Below, piece after piece: positions 16,047 through 24,668 of a DNA stretch of 53,962 nucleotides. Where the stretch lies: NCBI GenBank assembly GCA_027452065.1, contig DAIDHC010000111.1, positions 1-53,962 of the forward strand, read 5' to 3'. The DNA is from Bryobacterales bacterium (GTDB lineage: Bacteria > Acidobacteriota > Terriglobia > Bryobacterales > Bryobacteraceae). The notes under the pieces are model-generated. The model was not told the origin of the DNA. It saw only the letters and a program-made list of their open reading frames with translations, and did not search any database. Position numbers and translations under genes: made by a program. Positions within the stretch are counted from its first letter, which is position 1; each line of letters opens with the position of its first letter.

Positions 16047-16490
16047 ATGTCCATTATGGGCGGCAAAGCGAAGCTCCAGCCGGCGCGGCCGAGGAAACCG
16101 CAGCCCCGGCTGGCCGTCGTCGCGGCGGTGATCCGGCGCGACGGGCGGATCCTCATCGGGCAGAGGCCGCGAGCGAGCCGGCACCCGTTGAAGTGGGAGT
16201 TTCCCGGAGGCAAAGTGGAGGCGGGGGAGAATCCGCGGGAGGCGCTCGAGCGGGAGCTGCAGGAAGAGCTCGCCATCCAGGCGCGCATTGGCGATGAGCT
16301 GACGCGCTACGAGTACCGCTATCCGAACCGCCAGCCGATCCAGTTAATCTTTTACGCGGTCAACGACTTCGACGGGGAGCCGCAGAGCCTGGCGTTCGAG
16401 CAGATTCTTTGGGAGCCGGCCGAGCGTCTGGCGGACTACGATTTTCTCGAAGCCGATGTCGAGTTCATCCGCGGGCTGAGGCGGAAGTAA
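16047..16490 (+). CDS. Nudix hydrolase (MutT-like)
   Basis: A 147-residue Nudix hydrolase, probably cleaning oxidised nucleotides (8-oxo-dGTP) or related dNTPs. The Nudix box runs from G55 to about residue 77 (G55-x5-E61-x7-R69-E-L-x-E73-E74), with Ala instead of the usual Gly near the end. The segment RPRASRHPLKWEFPGGK is typical of MutT/CTP pyrophosphohydrolase-type members. ATG 16047 or 16056 are both possible; neither has a strong ribosome site. Its 5' end faces the iscU-like gene with only 12 bases between. Its last 55 bases overlap the converging small membrane protein gene. Confidence 0.9.
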   Translation: MSIMGGKAKLQPARPRKPQPRLAVVAAVIRRDGRILIGQRPRASRHPLKWEFPGGKVEAGENPREALERELQEELAIQARIGDELTRYEYRYPNRQPIQLIFYAVNDFDGEPQSLAFEQILWEPAERLADYDFLEADVEFIRGLRRK

Positions 16491-16693
16491 GAAAGCAAGG
16501 CGCCATTCAGTAAACACGCCGGTAGACGCGAGTACCACGGGCGAATCAGGCAATGGTCGGAGCCGAGGATGGCCACGGCGGCGAGCAAAAAAGGAAAGCT
16601 CGGGATGAACGGGAGAAGGAGACCGCTCACCCCGAGTAGAAGCAGCCCGTAGCCGGCTGCTTGCTTCATGAGTGTGACCGCGGCCTCTCTCAC
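16436..16693 (-). CDS. Small membrane protein, PGPGW/DUF454-like
   Basis: An 85-residue protein with one long or two short hydrophobic stretches (GYGLLLLGVSGLLLPFIPS, FPFLLAAVAILG). The arrangement, with a Pro-rich turn between two short hydrophobic segments and then aromatic/basic residues (RPWYSRLP), resembles small PGPGW or DUF454 membrane proteins of unknown function. The start is GTG at 16693; ATG 16669 is an alternative. Its C-terminus overlaps the Nudix gene tail-to-tail. It shares an intergenic region with the divergent PadR gene. Confidence 0.65.
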   Translation of the reverse strand: MREAAVTLMKQAAGYGLLLLGVSGLLLPFIPSFPFLLAAVAILGSDHCLIRPWYSRLPACLLNGALLSYFRLSPRMNSTSASRKS

Positions 16694-16758
16694 GCGCTAC
16701 ATATCGGATAGACGCGCGAGAATGTGAGTCACAAAAGCGTCTCGCCGCGGATTCAGAC

Positions 16759-16772
16759 TCCATATATATGGA
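16759..16772. promoter_or_regulatory. 14-bp perfect palindrome, candidate PadR operator
   Basis: TCCATATATATGGA is a perfect palindrome in the divergent gap 16694-16872, about 100 bases before the PadR start. It is an AT-rich island inside GC-rich DNA. PadR regulators usually bind such symmetric sites and repress their own operon, so this is the best candidate operator for padR-tolC-RND-MFP. A -10-like TAAGAT occurs near 16841. Confidence 0.5.
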
Positions 16773-16872
16773 TGCGGTGGGCGGGCGTGAGGTTTCCGGA
16801 GGCTGCGCGCGGGGGGGTAGGTGGTTCGGCCGGGTTGTGATAAGATCATTCTCTTCTTGAGGTCGTAATCGA

Positions 16873-17220
16873 ATGTCGTTATCGAAGAAAAAAACCAATG
16901 GCGACGATGCGGACCGGGATTTGTACTCGGGCTTGATCCGGCTGCATGTGCTGCATCATGCGGACCAGGAGCCCATCTTTGGGCTGGGGATGATCGAGGA
17001 ACTGGCGCGGCACGGCTACCGGATCAGTCCGGGAAGTTTGTACCCGCTGTTGAGGGGGTTGGAGAAGAAGGGCTATTTGCGATCGAGCGAAAAACGGAAC
17101 GGCAAGTCGCTGCGCAGGCTCTACCGGATCACTCCGCTGGGGCGAAAAGCCCTCGATGCTTCCCGGCACAAAGTGCGGGAGCTTTTTCATGAGCTCATCG
17201 AGGGGGATGAGCCCGGATGA
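16873..17220 (+). CDS. PadR family transcriptional regulator
   Basis: A 115-residue winged-helix repressor. The DNA-binding core reads FGLGMIEELARHGYRISPGS then LYPLLRGLEKKGYLRS, the PadR hallmark. The wing follows in NGKSLRRLYRITPLGRKAL. A short C-terminal helix would dimerise, as in subfamily 2 (LmrR-like). The stop overlaps the ATG of the outer-membrane gene (ATGA), so it is the first gene of the efflux operon. Regulators placed this way normally sense a toxic compound and release the operator when it binds. The ligand is unknown. Confidence 0.93.
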   Translation: MSLSKKKTNGDDADRDLYSGLIRLHVLHHADQEPIFGLGMIEELARHGYRISPGSLYPLLRGLEKKGYLRSSEKRNGKSLRRLYRITPLGRKALDASRHKVRELFHELIEGDEPG

Positions 17221-18602
17221 AGAGGAAAGACCTCGCAAGAATTGCCCGGTGGTCCATCGCGGCGATGGCGATAGCGGGAGGCGCGCGGGCGGCGGACCCG
17301 GGGCTCACCATCGGCCAGGCGGTGGAGGCGGCGCTGCGGAACTATCCTTCCATCCGCGTCACCCGGGAGCAGATGAACGCGGCCGCGGCGGGCATCCGTC
17401 TGGCGCGGACGGCGTATCTTCCGCGGGTTGACGGCCTGGCGCAAGTGAACCGGGCGACCCGGAACACTTTCTACGGCCTGCTGTCACCGCAAGGGATCAT
17501 CCCGGGCGTGGACGGAGTGGAGGGCAACAACGGCGGCACGGTGTGGGACAGCGGCGTGGGAGTGCTGGTGAGCTGGCAGCCGTTCGACTTCGGGCTGCGG
17601 GCGGCGAACGTGGCCAGCCGGACGGCGGCGCGGGAGCAGGCGCGGGCGGCCCTGGACCGAACGCGATACGAAGTTTCGGTGGAGGCGGCCGACGCGTTCC
17701 TGACCGTGGTTGCGGCCGAGCAGACGGCGCGGGCGGCGCGGGCGGCGGTGGAGAGCTGGCAGCTGCTTCTCAAGACGACGCACGCTCTGGTGGCGGCGCA
17801 ACTGCGTCCGGGGGCCGACGAATCCCGAGTGCGGGCGGAGCTTGCGTTTGCCGGGACCGGGCTGGCGCAGGCCGGGCAGGCGATCGCGGTGGCGCGGGCG
17901 ACGGTAGGGCAGTTCGTGGGCAGGGACGCGTCCCAGGTGGAGCTGAATCCGGGCAAGCTGCTGGAGAGTCTTCCGGCCGGGCGGGAGGAGCCGGCGCTCG
18001 ACGCAGCCGGAAACCCGGTGGCGCGGGAGCAGAGCTCGGTGATGGTCCTGCAGCGGAGCGAACTGCATGCGCTCGAACGCTCGTATTTTCCGCAGTTCAG
18101 CTTCGAGGCGCTGGCGGCGGCGCGCGGCACGGGACTGGAGCTGAGCGGAGGGCGGCTGGGCGGACTGAATGGGCTCGCGCCGACGGTGCAGAACTACAGC
18201 GCGGGGATGACGGTGACCTTCGGCGCGATGGACCGGTTCGCAATCAAGGAGCAGGAGGCGATGCGGACGGCGGCGATACGGGCCGGGGAGGCGCAGTACC
18301 AGGTGATCGCGACCAGGCTCGAAGCGCAGTTCCAGACGGCTCTGGCGACGCTCGACGGCGCGCGGAAGGTGGCGGCGAACACGCCGGTCGAAGTCTCCTC
18401 GGCGCGGGCCGCGCTCGACCAGGCGACCGCGCGGTACCGCTCCGGGCTGGCTCCTATCGACGACGTGGCGCAGGCCCAAAGGCTGGTGGCGCAGGCCGAG
18501 ATCGACGACTCGATCGCCCGGTTGAACGTGTGGCGGGCGAAGCTGCAGTTGGCCGCGGCGCGAGGCGACATCCGGCCGTTTCTCAGTGAGGTGAATCCAT
18601 GA
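17217..18602 (+). CDS. TolC-family outer membrane efflux protein
   Basis: A 461-residue outer-membrane channel. A signal peptide (RWSIAAMAIAGGARA) is followed by two repeats of the OEP domain rich in long Ala/Arg/Gln helices: LTIGQAVEAALRNYPSIRVT at the start of the first and RSELHALERSYFPQFSFEAL in the second. It would form the trimeric exit duct of the RND pump encoded next. It overlaps padR by 4 bases and ends 19 bases before the RND gene. It uses the G-ending codons typical of this operon. Confidence 0.92.
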   Translation: MKRKDLARIARWSIAAMAIAGGARAADPGLTIGQAVEAALRNYPSIRVTREQMNAAAAGIRLARTAYLPRVDGLAQVNRATRNTFYGLLSPQGIIPGVDGVEGNNGGTVWDSGVGVLVSWQPFDFGLRAANVASRTAAREQARAALDRTRYEVSVEAADAFLTVVAAEQTARAARAAVESWQLLLKTTHALVAAQLRPGADESRVRAELAFAGTGLAQAGQAIAVARATVGQFVGRDASQVELNPGKLLESLPAGREEPALDAAGNPVAREQSSVMVLQRSELHALERSYFPQFSFEALAAARGTGLELSGGRLGGLNGLAPTVQNYSAGMTVTFGAMDRFAIKEQEAMRTAAIRAGEAQYQVIATRLEAQFQTALATLDGARKVAANTPVEVSSARAALDQATARYRSGLAPIDDVAQAQRLVAQAEIDDSIARLNVWRAKLQLAAARGDIRPFLSEVNP

Positions 18603-18621
18603 CGGCGGAGACAACCGCGCC

Positions 18622-21600
18622 ATGCGCTTAGTTCTGGCGGCGCTGAGCCGGCCAATAACGGTAGTGGTGGCGTTGATCGCCATCGCCCTGGCGGCGGGCC
18701 TCGCCGTCGAGCGGATGAGCGTTGATATCTTTCCGCAAGTCGGCGATCCGGCGATTTACGTGGCCCAGCCCTACAGCGGCATGGACCCGGCGCAGATGGA
18801 AGGCTACCTGACTTACTACTACGAGTATCACTTCCTCTACATCACCGGCATCGAGCACGTGGAGAGCAAGAGCATACAAGGCGCGGCGCTGATGAAGCTG
18901 GTGTTTCATGAAGGCACCAACATGAGCCAGGCGATGTCGGAGACCGTCGGGTATGTGAACCGCGCGCGCTCGTTCATGCCGCCGGGTACGGTGCCTCCGT
19001 TCATCACCCGCTTCGACGCCGGAAGCGTGGCCGTTGGTCTGCTGGTGTTCAGCGGCCCCGGCCACACGCAGGGAGAGATGCAGGACTATGCTCTCAACCG
19101 CGTGCGTCCGCTGTTTGCGACGCTGCCGGGGGTGTCGGCGCCGCCGCCGTTTGGAGGGAACCAGAGAACGATCGTGATTACGCTGGACCCGGCGAAACTG
19201 CGGCAGTATCAGATCTCGCCCGAGGAGGCGATCGCGGCGGTGAACCGGTCGAGCGTGGTGATGCCGTCGGGGAACATGTGGACGGGGAAGCTGGAGCGGA
19301 TCGCGCGAACGAACTCGGCGCTGGGAGCGAACCTGGCGGACCTGCTGGGGACGCCGATCCGGCCGGTATCGGGAGCGACCGTGTATCTGCGCGACATCGG
19401 GACGATCGAGAACGGCACCGATATTATTACCGCCTACGCGCACGTGAACGGCAACCGGACGGTGTACATTCCGGTGACCAAGCGCTCGGACGCTTCGACG
19501 CTGGCCGTGATCGGCGCGGTGAAGAAGGCGATGCCGGTGTTCCAGAAAGTGCTTCCGGCCGGCGCCGGCGTGAGTCTCGAGTTCGACCAGTCGCCTTACG
19601 TAACCAACTCGCTGCGGGGCCTGGTGACGGAAGCCCTGCTGGGGGCGGCGCTGACGGGCTTGATGGTGCTGATCTTCCTGCGGGACTGGCGGAGCGCGGT
19701 GATTGTGGTGATGAACATCCCCTTCGCGCTGCTGAGCGCGGTGATCCTGTTGTGGGCGGCGGGGCAGACGATCAACATCATGACGCTCGGCGGGCTCGCT
19801 CTGGCGGTCGGAGTGCTGGTGGACGAGGCGACGGTGGAGATTGAGAACATCCACACCCGGATGCTGCCGGGCGTGTCGCGGGCGCGGGCGGTGGTGGAGG
19901 CATGCAGCCGGACGGCGATGGCGCGGCTGGTTTCGATGCTCTGCATTCTGGCGGTGTTCGTGCCGTCGTTCTTCATGATCGGCGTGAGCCGGCAGCTTTT
20001 CGTTCCGCTGTCGCTGGCGGTTGCGTTTTCGATGATCGCCTCCTACCTGCTGTCGAGCACTCTGGTGCCGGTGTTTTCGACCTGGATGATGAGGGAGGCG
20101 CATCGGGGCGAGGAACGGGAGGGAGTGTTCGGCCGGTTCCGCTCGCTGTACGAAAAGTATCTGAACGGAGCGCTGCGCGCGCGGGTGCCGCTCACCCTCA
20201 TCTACCTGGCGGCGGCGCTGGGCGGGCTGTATGTGCTGCTGCCGCGGATGGGAACGGAGTTGTTTCCCGACGCTAACGCGCCGATCCTGCGGCTGCGGCT
20301 GCGGGCGCCGGCCGGGACCAGGATCGAGGAGACCGAGCGGATGGTGCTGCGGGCGCTGGATGTCATCGGACAGGAGGCGGGCAAGGACAATATCGCGATT
20401 ACGAGCGACTTCGTGGGCGTTGTGCCGTCGAGCTATCCGGTGGATCTGATCCATCTGTTCACCAGCGGGCCGCAGGACGCGATTATCCAGGTGGCGTTGA
20501 AGCCGGGATCGCCGCGGGGCGAGGCGCTACGGGAGCGGCTGCGGGAGGGGCTGCGGCGGGCGCTGCCGGGCACCGGCGTGTCCTTCGAGGCGGGCGACAT
20601 TGTGAGCCAGGTGATGAGCTTCGGCTCGCCGACGCCGATCGAGGTGGCGGTTCAGGGGATCAGCCTTTCGGCCGACGTGGCGCAGGCGGAAAAGGTAAAG
20701 GCGGAGATGGCGAAGCTGGGTTATCTGCGCGACGTGCAGTTTGCGCAGGAGAACAACTATCCGACGCTCGATATCGCGGTGGACCGGGGACGGGCCGGGC
20801 AGTTCGGACTGACGATGGCCGATGTTGCGCGCTCGGTGGCGCCGGCGACGTCGTCTTCGCGATTTACCGATCCCAACTATTGGCGCGATCCGAATTCGGG
20901 GAATGCGTTTCAGATCCAGGTGGAGCTGCCGCAGAACCAGATCCAGAGCGTGGAGCAGGTGGGCAGCGTTCCGGTGATGCGCGCCGGGAGCGCCAAGCCG
21001 CTGCTCGAGGACATTGCGAGCCTGAAGCCGGGCACGATGCCGGGCGAGATCGACCGCTACAACGGGCAGAGGGTGGTGAGCATCACGGCCAACATTCACG
21101 GCGTGACGCTGGGCGAGGCGGCAAAGGGAGTGTATGGGACGATGGCGGCGGCCGGCGCTCCGCCGCGGGGCGTCACGATGGCGATGCGCGGGGAGGCGCC
21201 GGCGCTCGATCAGACGATAGGGGCGCTCGAGAAGGGGCTGTTGTTCGCGGTGATCGTGATCTTTCTGCTGCTGGCGGCGAACTTTCAGTCGCTGCGGCTG
21301 GCGCTGGCGATTGTGTTGACGATCCCGGCGGTGCTGTGCGGAGTGCTGTTGATGTTGAAGGCTACGGGTACGACGCTGAACATTCAATCGTTCCTGGGGG
21401 CGATCATGGCGATCGGGATCGCGGTGGCGAACTCGATTCTGCTGGTGAGCTTCGCCGAGCGCGGGCGCGGTGAGGGCAGGGAACCGGAGGAGGCGGCGCG
21501 GGAGGGAGCGGTGAGCCGGCTGCGGGCGATTGTGATGACGGCGGCGGCGATGATCTGCGGCATGGCTCCGCTGGCGATCGGATTCGGCGAGGGCGGACCG

Positions 21601-21768
21601 CAGGCGGCGCCGCTGGGGCGGGCGGTGATCGGGGGACTGGTGATGTCAACCATCGCCACGCTGACGGTGCTGCCGGCGATGTATGCGGTATTGCAGCGGA
21701 AGGCGCCGTTGAAATCGGGTTCACTGAATCCGTTGGACCCGTCGAGTGAATATTATGAAGCCCAGTAG
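18622..21768 (+). CDS. RND efflux permease (HAE1-like)
   Basis: A 1048-residue inner-membrane proton/drug antiporter of the AcrB/CusA superfamily, with 12 TM segments in two halves and two large periplasmic loops. The first TM is followed by VERMSVDIFPQVGDPAIYV. In TM4 the proton-relay pair is D401-E402 (VGVLVDEATVEIENIHT), not the DD of AcrB. This VDEA variant marks a branch of environmental RND pumps of unknown substrate. It has neither the heavy-metal motif of CzcA nor the CusA Met clamp pattern as far as I can see. Operon order is unusual: the membrane fusion gene comes last. Start ATG has GGCGGAG about 12 bases upstream. Confidence 0.92.
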   Translation: MRLVLAALSRPITVVVALIAIALAAGLAVERMSVDIFPQVGDPAIYVAQPYSGMDPAQMEGYLTYYYEYHFLYITGIEHVESKSIQGAALMKLVFHEGTNMSQAMSETVGYVNRARSFMPPGTVPPFITRFDAGSVAVGLLVFSGPGHTQGEMQDYALNRVRPLFATLPGVSAPPPFGGNQRTIVITLDPAKLRQYQISPEEAIAAVNRSSVVMPSGNMWTGKLERIARTNSALGANLADLLGTPIRPVSGATVYLRDIGTIENGTDIITAYAHVNGNRTVYIPVTKRSDASTLAVIGAVKKAMPVFQKVLPAGAGVSLEFDQSPYVTNSLRGLVTEALLGAALTGLMVLIFLRDWRSAVIVVMNIPFALLSAVILLWAAGQTINIMTLGGLALAVGVLVDEATVEIENIHTRMLPGVSRARAVVEACSRTAMARLVSMLCILAVFVPSFFMIGVSRQLFVPLSLAVAFSMIASYLLSSTLVPVFSTWMMREAHRGEEREGVFGRFRSLYEKYLNGALRARVPLTLIYLAAALGGLYVLLPRMGTELFPDANAPILRLRLRAPAGTRIEETERMVLRALDVIGQEAGKDNIAITSDFVGVVPSSYPVDLIHLFTSGPQDAIIQVALKPGSPRGEALRERLREGLRRALPGTGVSFEAGDIVSQVMSFGSPTPIEVAVQGISLSADVAQAEKVKAEMAKLGYLRDVQFAQENNYPTLDIAVDRGRAGQFGLTMADVARSVAPATSSSRFTDPNYWRDPNSGNAFQIQVELPQNQIQSVEQVGSVPVMRAGSAKPLLEDIASLKPGTMPGEIDRYNGQRVVSITANIHGVTLGEAAKGVYGTMAAAGAPPRGVTMAMRGEAPALDQTIGALEKGLLFAVIVIFLLLAANFQSLRLALAIVLTIPAVLCGVLLMLKATGTTLNIQSFLGAIMAIGIAVANSILLVSFAERGRGEGREPEEAAREGAVSRLRAIVMTAAAMICGMAPLAIGFGEGGPQAAPLGRAVIGGLVMSTIATLTVLPAMYAVLQRKAPLKSGSLNPLDPSSEYYEAQ

Positions 21769-22840
21769 AGTTGTGCCGATGGTGATTGTGGCGGGCATGG
21801 CCGCGGCCGCGTGCCGGGCGCAGGACAGCAGCCTGGCGGCGATCGTTTCGCGGCCGGTGTCGCGGACGGTGGAGCTGCCGGGCGAGATGCTGCCGTTTCT
21901 CGCGGTGCCGCTGCACGCGAAAGTGCCGGGCTACGTGGACCGGGTGATGGTGGACCGGGGCAGCGTGGTGAAGCAGGGAGATCTGCTGGTGGAGTTGAGC
22001 GCGCCGGAGATGGCGGCGCAGGTGGCCGAGGCGCGGGCGAAGCGGATGGGGGCGGAGGCGGACCGTCTGCAGGCGGCGGCGCAACTGGCGGCGGCCGAAA
22101 GCACGTATGAACGGACCAGGACGGCGGCCGAGACTGCCGGCGCCATCGCGGGGAATGAATTGATCCAGGCCGAGAAGCAGGGCGAGGCCGCGCGGGCGCT
22201 GTTGAATTCGCGGGTGCAGGCGAGCCAGGCGGCGGAGGCGGCGGTGCGGGCGCTCGAGGATTTGCAGCGATATTTGAAATTGACGGCTCCCTTCGATGGC
22301 GTGGTGACCGAGCGCATGGTCCATCCGGGCGCGCTCGTGGGTCCGGGAAACGACACCGCGCTGCTGGTGATCCAGCAGGTGTCGCATCTAAGGCTCGTTG
22401 TGCCGGTGCCGGAGGAGGACGTCGGAGGGATCGTGAAGGGCGCGGAGGTTTCCTTTGAAGTGCCGGCGTGGCCGGAGCGGACCTATCAGGGGACGATCGC
22501 GCGCCTGTCGCATGCGCTCGATCAGAAGACGCGCACGATGGCGGTGGAGATGGACGTCGTGAATCGCGACGGGACGCTGGCCCCGGGGATGTATCCGTCG
22601 GTGAAGTGGCCGGTGCGGCGGGCGCGGCCCTCGCTGCTGGCGCCGAAGACGAGCGTGGTGACCACCACCGAGCGGACGTTCGTGATCCGGGACCGCGACG
22701 GGCGCGCCGAGTGGGTGGACGTGAAGAAGGGCGCGGCGGAGGGGGACCTGGTGGAGGTGATGGGGAATTTGACAGCGGGAGACAGAGTGCTGCGGCGGGC
22801 GACGGACGAGACGAGGGAAGGCGCGGCGCTGCGCCCGTAG
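21755..22840 (+). CDS. RND periplasmic adaptor (membrane fusion protein)
   Basis: A 361-residue adaptor bridging the permease and the outer-membrane duct. It has an N-terminal signal peptide (VVPMVIVAGMAAAACRA) and a first lipoyl half (VPLHAKVPGYVDRVMVDRGS). A helical hairpin follows at about 80-165, then a second lipoyl half (LTAPFDGVVTERMVHPGALV), a beta barrel and a membrane-proximal domain. The Cys in AAACRA could be lipidated, but the box is poor. ATG 21755 overlaps the permease end by 14 bases; a GTG at 21746 is also possible. It completes the padR-tolC-RND-MFP operon. Confidence 0.92.
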   Translation: MKPSRVVPMVIVAGMAAAACRAQDSSLAAIVSRPVSRTVELPGEMLPFLAVPLHAKVPGYVDRVMVDRGSVVKQGDLLVELSAPEMAAQVAEARAKRMGAEADRLQAAAQLAAAESTYERTRTAAETAGAIAGNELIQAEKQGEAARALLNSRVQASQAAEAAVRALEDLQRYLKLTAPFDGVVTERMVHPGALVGPGNDTALLVIQQVSHLRLVVPVPEEDVGGIVKGAEVSFEVPAWPERTYQGTIARLSHALDQKTRTMAVEMDVVNRDGTLAPGMYPSVKWPVRRARPSLLAPKTSVVTTTERTFVIRDRDGRAEWVDVKKGAAEGDLVEVMGNLTAGDRVLRRATDETREGAALRP

Positions 22841-22963
22841 CCGACGTGGCCGGTAGGGGGCCGTCACGCCCGATTGGCTTCCTGGTTCCCGCGCGCGAGC
22901 TCGGGTGGCACTCAGAATATCGTTCTCCCAGTCGAACCTTGGCGGCGCCGCTGTCGATTGCCG

Positions 22964-23782
22964 TCAGAGCTTCCTCGTCGGGAACCCTGACAGAGCCAAA
23001 GTCCCCGCCATCTCGTTGTCGGCAAGCAGATCTCGCAGTTCGAATGTCTGCAGTTCCTGGACCCTGCTGGATAGAAAGATCAAACGCTCCGTCGAGTGCG
23101 CCGAGCAGAGTAGCTTTAGATGACCCGGAATTCGCTGGCCAACCGCCAGGATGAACAACATTCCCGGAAGGATCAGTCTGTATTCATGGAACGATCCCTT
23201 CCGCACCCTGCCGCCAAACGGGAAAATCGCCGCTTCCTTCGTCTTCCCGGCGTCGCAAATGTAAATGACGAGGACGGCATTCGCCGGGAAGCCCGCCTCG
23301 CCGTTGAGAAAACGGCGGAACTCCTCCACATATTTGTGGCCGAGGTCTATGTAATTTGAGTCGGGCCAGCGGTGCGTTGACGCCCGCCAGAACACGCTGG
23401 CGCCGAAGTAGCAGAGTTGATCCATGTCAACACCGGGAAGTCCGGCTCCGGCGAAAAACTCCCCTGAGCTGGTCCTCCCTTTGATCGGCGAGCGTTGCAA
23501 CGTGGATTGGAGCGGGAAATTGCCCTGCCCTCGGAACCCGTTCTTGAGAACCCATTGTTCCCCCTTTCGGTTCAGGCGCTGTTCGCAGCTCCGGCAGAGG
23601 AGATGTGCCGTCACCTGGCGAGACGTGTTGTAGCATTTTGAGTTCGTGACGACGACGTGGCGATTGTTGCCGGGGTCGAGGCGTCTATACACCGCGGCAG
23701 GAAGCAAGTGGCTTCTCTGCAGTTGCCCCACTTGCAGGCACAGGCGACACATTCCTTCGGGATTTCGGCTGCCGCGTTGCAT
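22964..23782 (-). CDS. HNH-like zinc-finger protein of unknown function
   Basis: A protein of about 272 residues with a split zinc site: CRLCLQVGQLQRSHLLP, then about 40 residues later LLCRSCEQRLNRKGE. The pattern CxxC ... SH(L/I)xP ... CxxCE is that of HNH-related proteins seen near defence genes and toxin-antitoxin pairs. The rest is mixed alpha/beta without a second known domain. ATG 23782 has GGAAG about ten bases upstream; the frame is also open from an ATG at 23944, giving a longer basic N-terminus. It stands alone, convergent with the RND operon and divergent from a toxin-antitoxin pair. Codon usage is less extreme than its neighbours. Nuclease activity is possible but unproven; the catalytic H-N-H triad is incomplete by eye. 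Confidence 0.65.
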   Translation of the reverse strand: MQRGSRNPEGMCRLCLQVGQLQRSHLLPAAVYRRLDPGNNRHVVVTNSKCYNTSRQVTAHLLCRSCEQRLNRKGEQWVLKNGFRGQGNFPLQSTLQRSPIKGRTSSGEFFAGAGLPGVDMDQLCYFGASVFWRASTHRWPDSNYIDLGHKYVEEFRRFLNGEAGFPANAVLVIYICDAGKTKEAAIFPFGGRVRKGSFHEYRLILPGMLFILAVGQRIPGHLKLLCSAHSTERLIFLSSRVQELQTFELRDLLADNEMAGTLALSGFPTRKL

Positions 23783-23963
23783 GGGATACGCTTCCGGTTC
23801 GGCTGCTTTCGGGGCCCGAGGTTGAGGCGCGCTCCATTCGGGGCGTGGCCCGGCATTCCACTCGTCGAGTTTACCCTCTTCTTGTGATGCTGAACAGCAG
23901 CGTTTCGTCGGGGCCCCAGCGCTGCGGCTCGCCTGTGGGATCATGGGAGACGGAAGGCGAATT

Positions 23964-24281
23964 ATGGCTCAGGATTACGTCGAGAAGGTGGGCGGGGCAT
24001 ACCGGATTGCTGGAAGCCGTGTATCACTAGACTCGATTGTCCACGCGTTTTTGCGTGGGGAGTCGCCGGAGGGAATCGCCGAGTCGTTCCCCGCGCTCGA
24101 TCTTGAACAGGTATACGGCGCGATTGCATTCTACCTGGGCCATCGCGACACGATAGACGCCTATCTTCGCGCCGGCGCGGCTGAGTTTATGCGCCAGCGA
24201 GATCAGTCCCGCAAGGATCATCCATCGCTGTATGCCAAGATTGAAGCGGCCCGTGGAGGCACGGCGATCCCGCGCGGATGA
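23964..24281 (+). CDS. DUF433 antitoxin
   Basis: A 105-residue DUF433 protein, the usual antitoxin partner of DUF5615 PIN-like toxins. The conserved core is YRIAGSRVSLDSIVHAFLRG then ESPEGIAESFPALDLEQVYG, a winged-helix-like domain that likely binds DNA and the toxin. ATG 23964 has GGAAGG about 8 bases upstream. It overlaps the toxin gene by 4 bases (ATGA), the standard layout of such operons, and would repress its own promoter. Confidence 0.88.
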   Translation: MAQDYVEKVGGAYRIAGSRVSLDSIVHAFLRGESPEGIAESFPALDLEQVYGAIAFYLGHRDTIDAYLRAGAAEFMRQRDQSRKDHPSLYAKIEAARGGTAIPRG

Positions 24282-24628
24282 GGCCGCGTTTCCAGGCTGA
24301 CGCCGATTTCAACGAGAAGATTGTGGCCGGTCTGCGCCGGCGTGAACCGGCGATTGACTTCCGGCGCGCCCGCGAAGGCGGCGTCATCGGTATTCCCGAT
24401 CCCGAGGTACTGGCCCGGGCGGCTTCCGATGGCCGAGTATTGGTCTCGCACGACCGTCAAACCATGCCGGCGCACTTCCGTCGTTTCGTCCGGAGGCGGG
24501 CCAGCCCCGGCCTCATCATCGTCTCGCAGGAACTGGATGTGGGCCGGGCGATTGAGGAATTGACTCTCTTATGGGCTGCGTCGGAGGCCGCGGAGTGGGA
24601 GAACGCGGTTGTGTTTCTGCCGCTATAA
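24278..24628 (+). CDS. DUF5615 PIN-like toxin
   Basis: A 116-residue PIN-like protein. Acidic residues typical of the fold are visible: D-A-D-F-N at the start, D in DFRRARE, GIPDPEVLARAA, then RVLVSHDRQTMP, whose Asp fits the third metal-binding position. Members are predicted RNases in type II toxin-antitoxin systems. It directly follows the DUF433 gene with ATGA overlap. It ends 40 bases from a convergent broken hydrolase gene. Confidence 0.85.
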   Translation: MRPRFQADADFNEKIVAGLRRREPAIDFRRAREGGVIGIPDPEVLARAASDGRVLVSHDRQTMPAHFRRFVRRRASPGLIIVSQELDVGRAIEELTLLWAASEAAEWENAVVFLPL

Positions 24629-24668
24629 ATCGGCAACGGGTTAGGATCTTTGGGCCGGCGGCGGGCCG

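Noticed and set aside
17484..18683. Long reverse-strand frame opposite the tolC-like gene
   Set aside because: Arg/Pro/His-rich composition and no homology; the + strand gene is certain.
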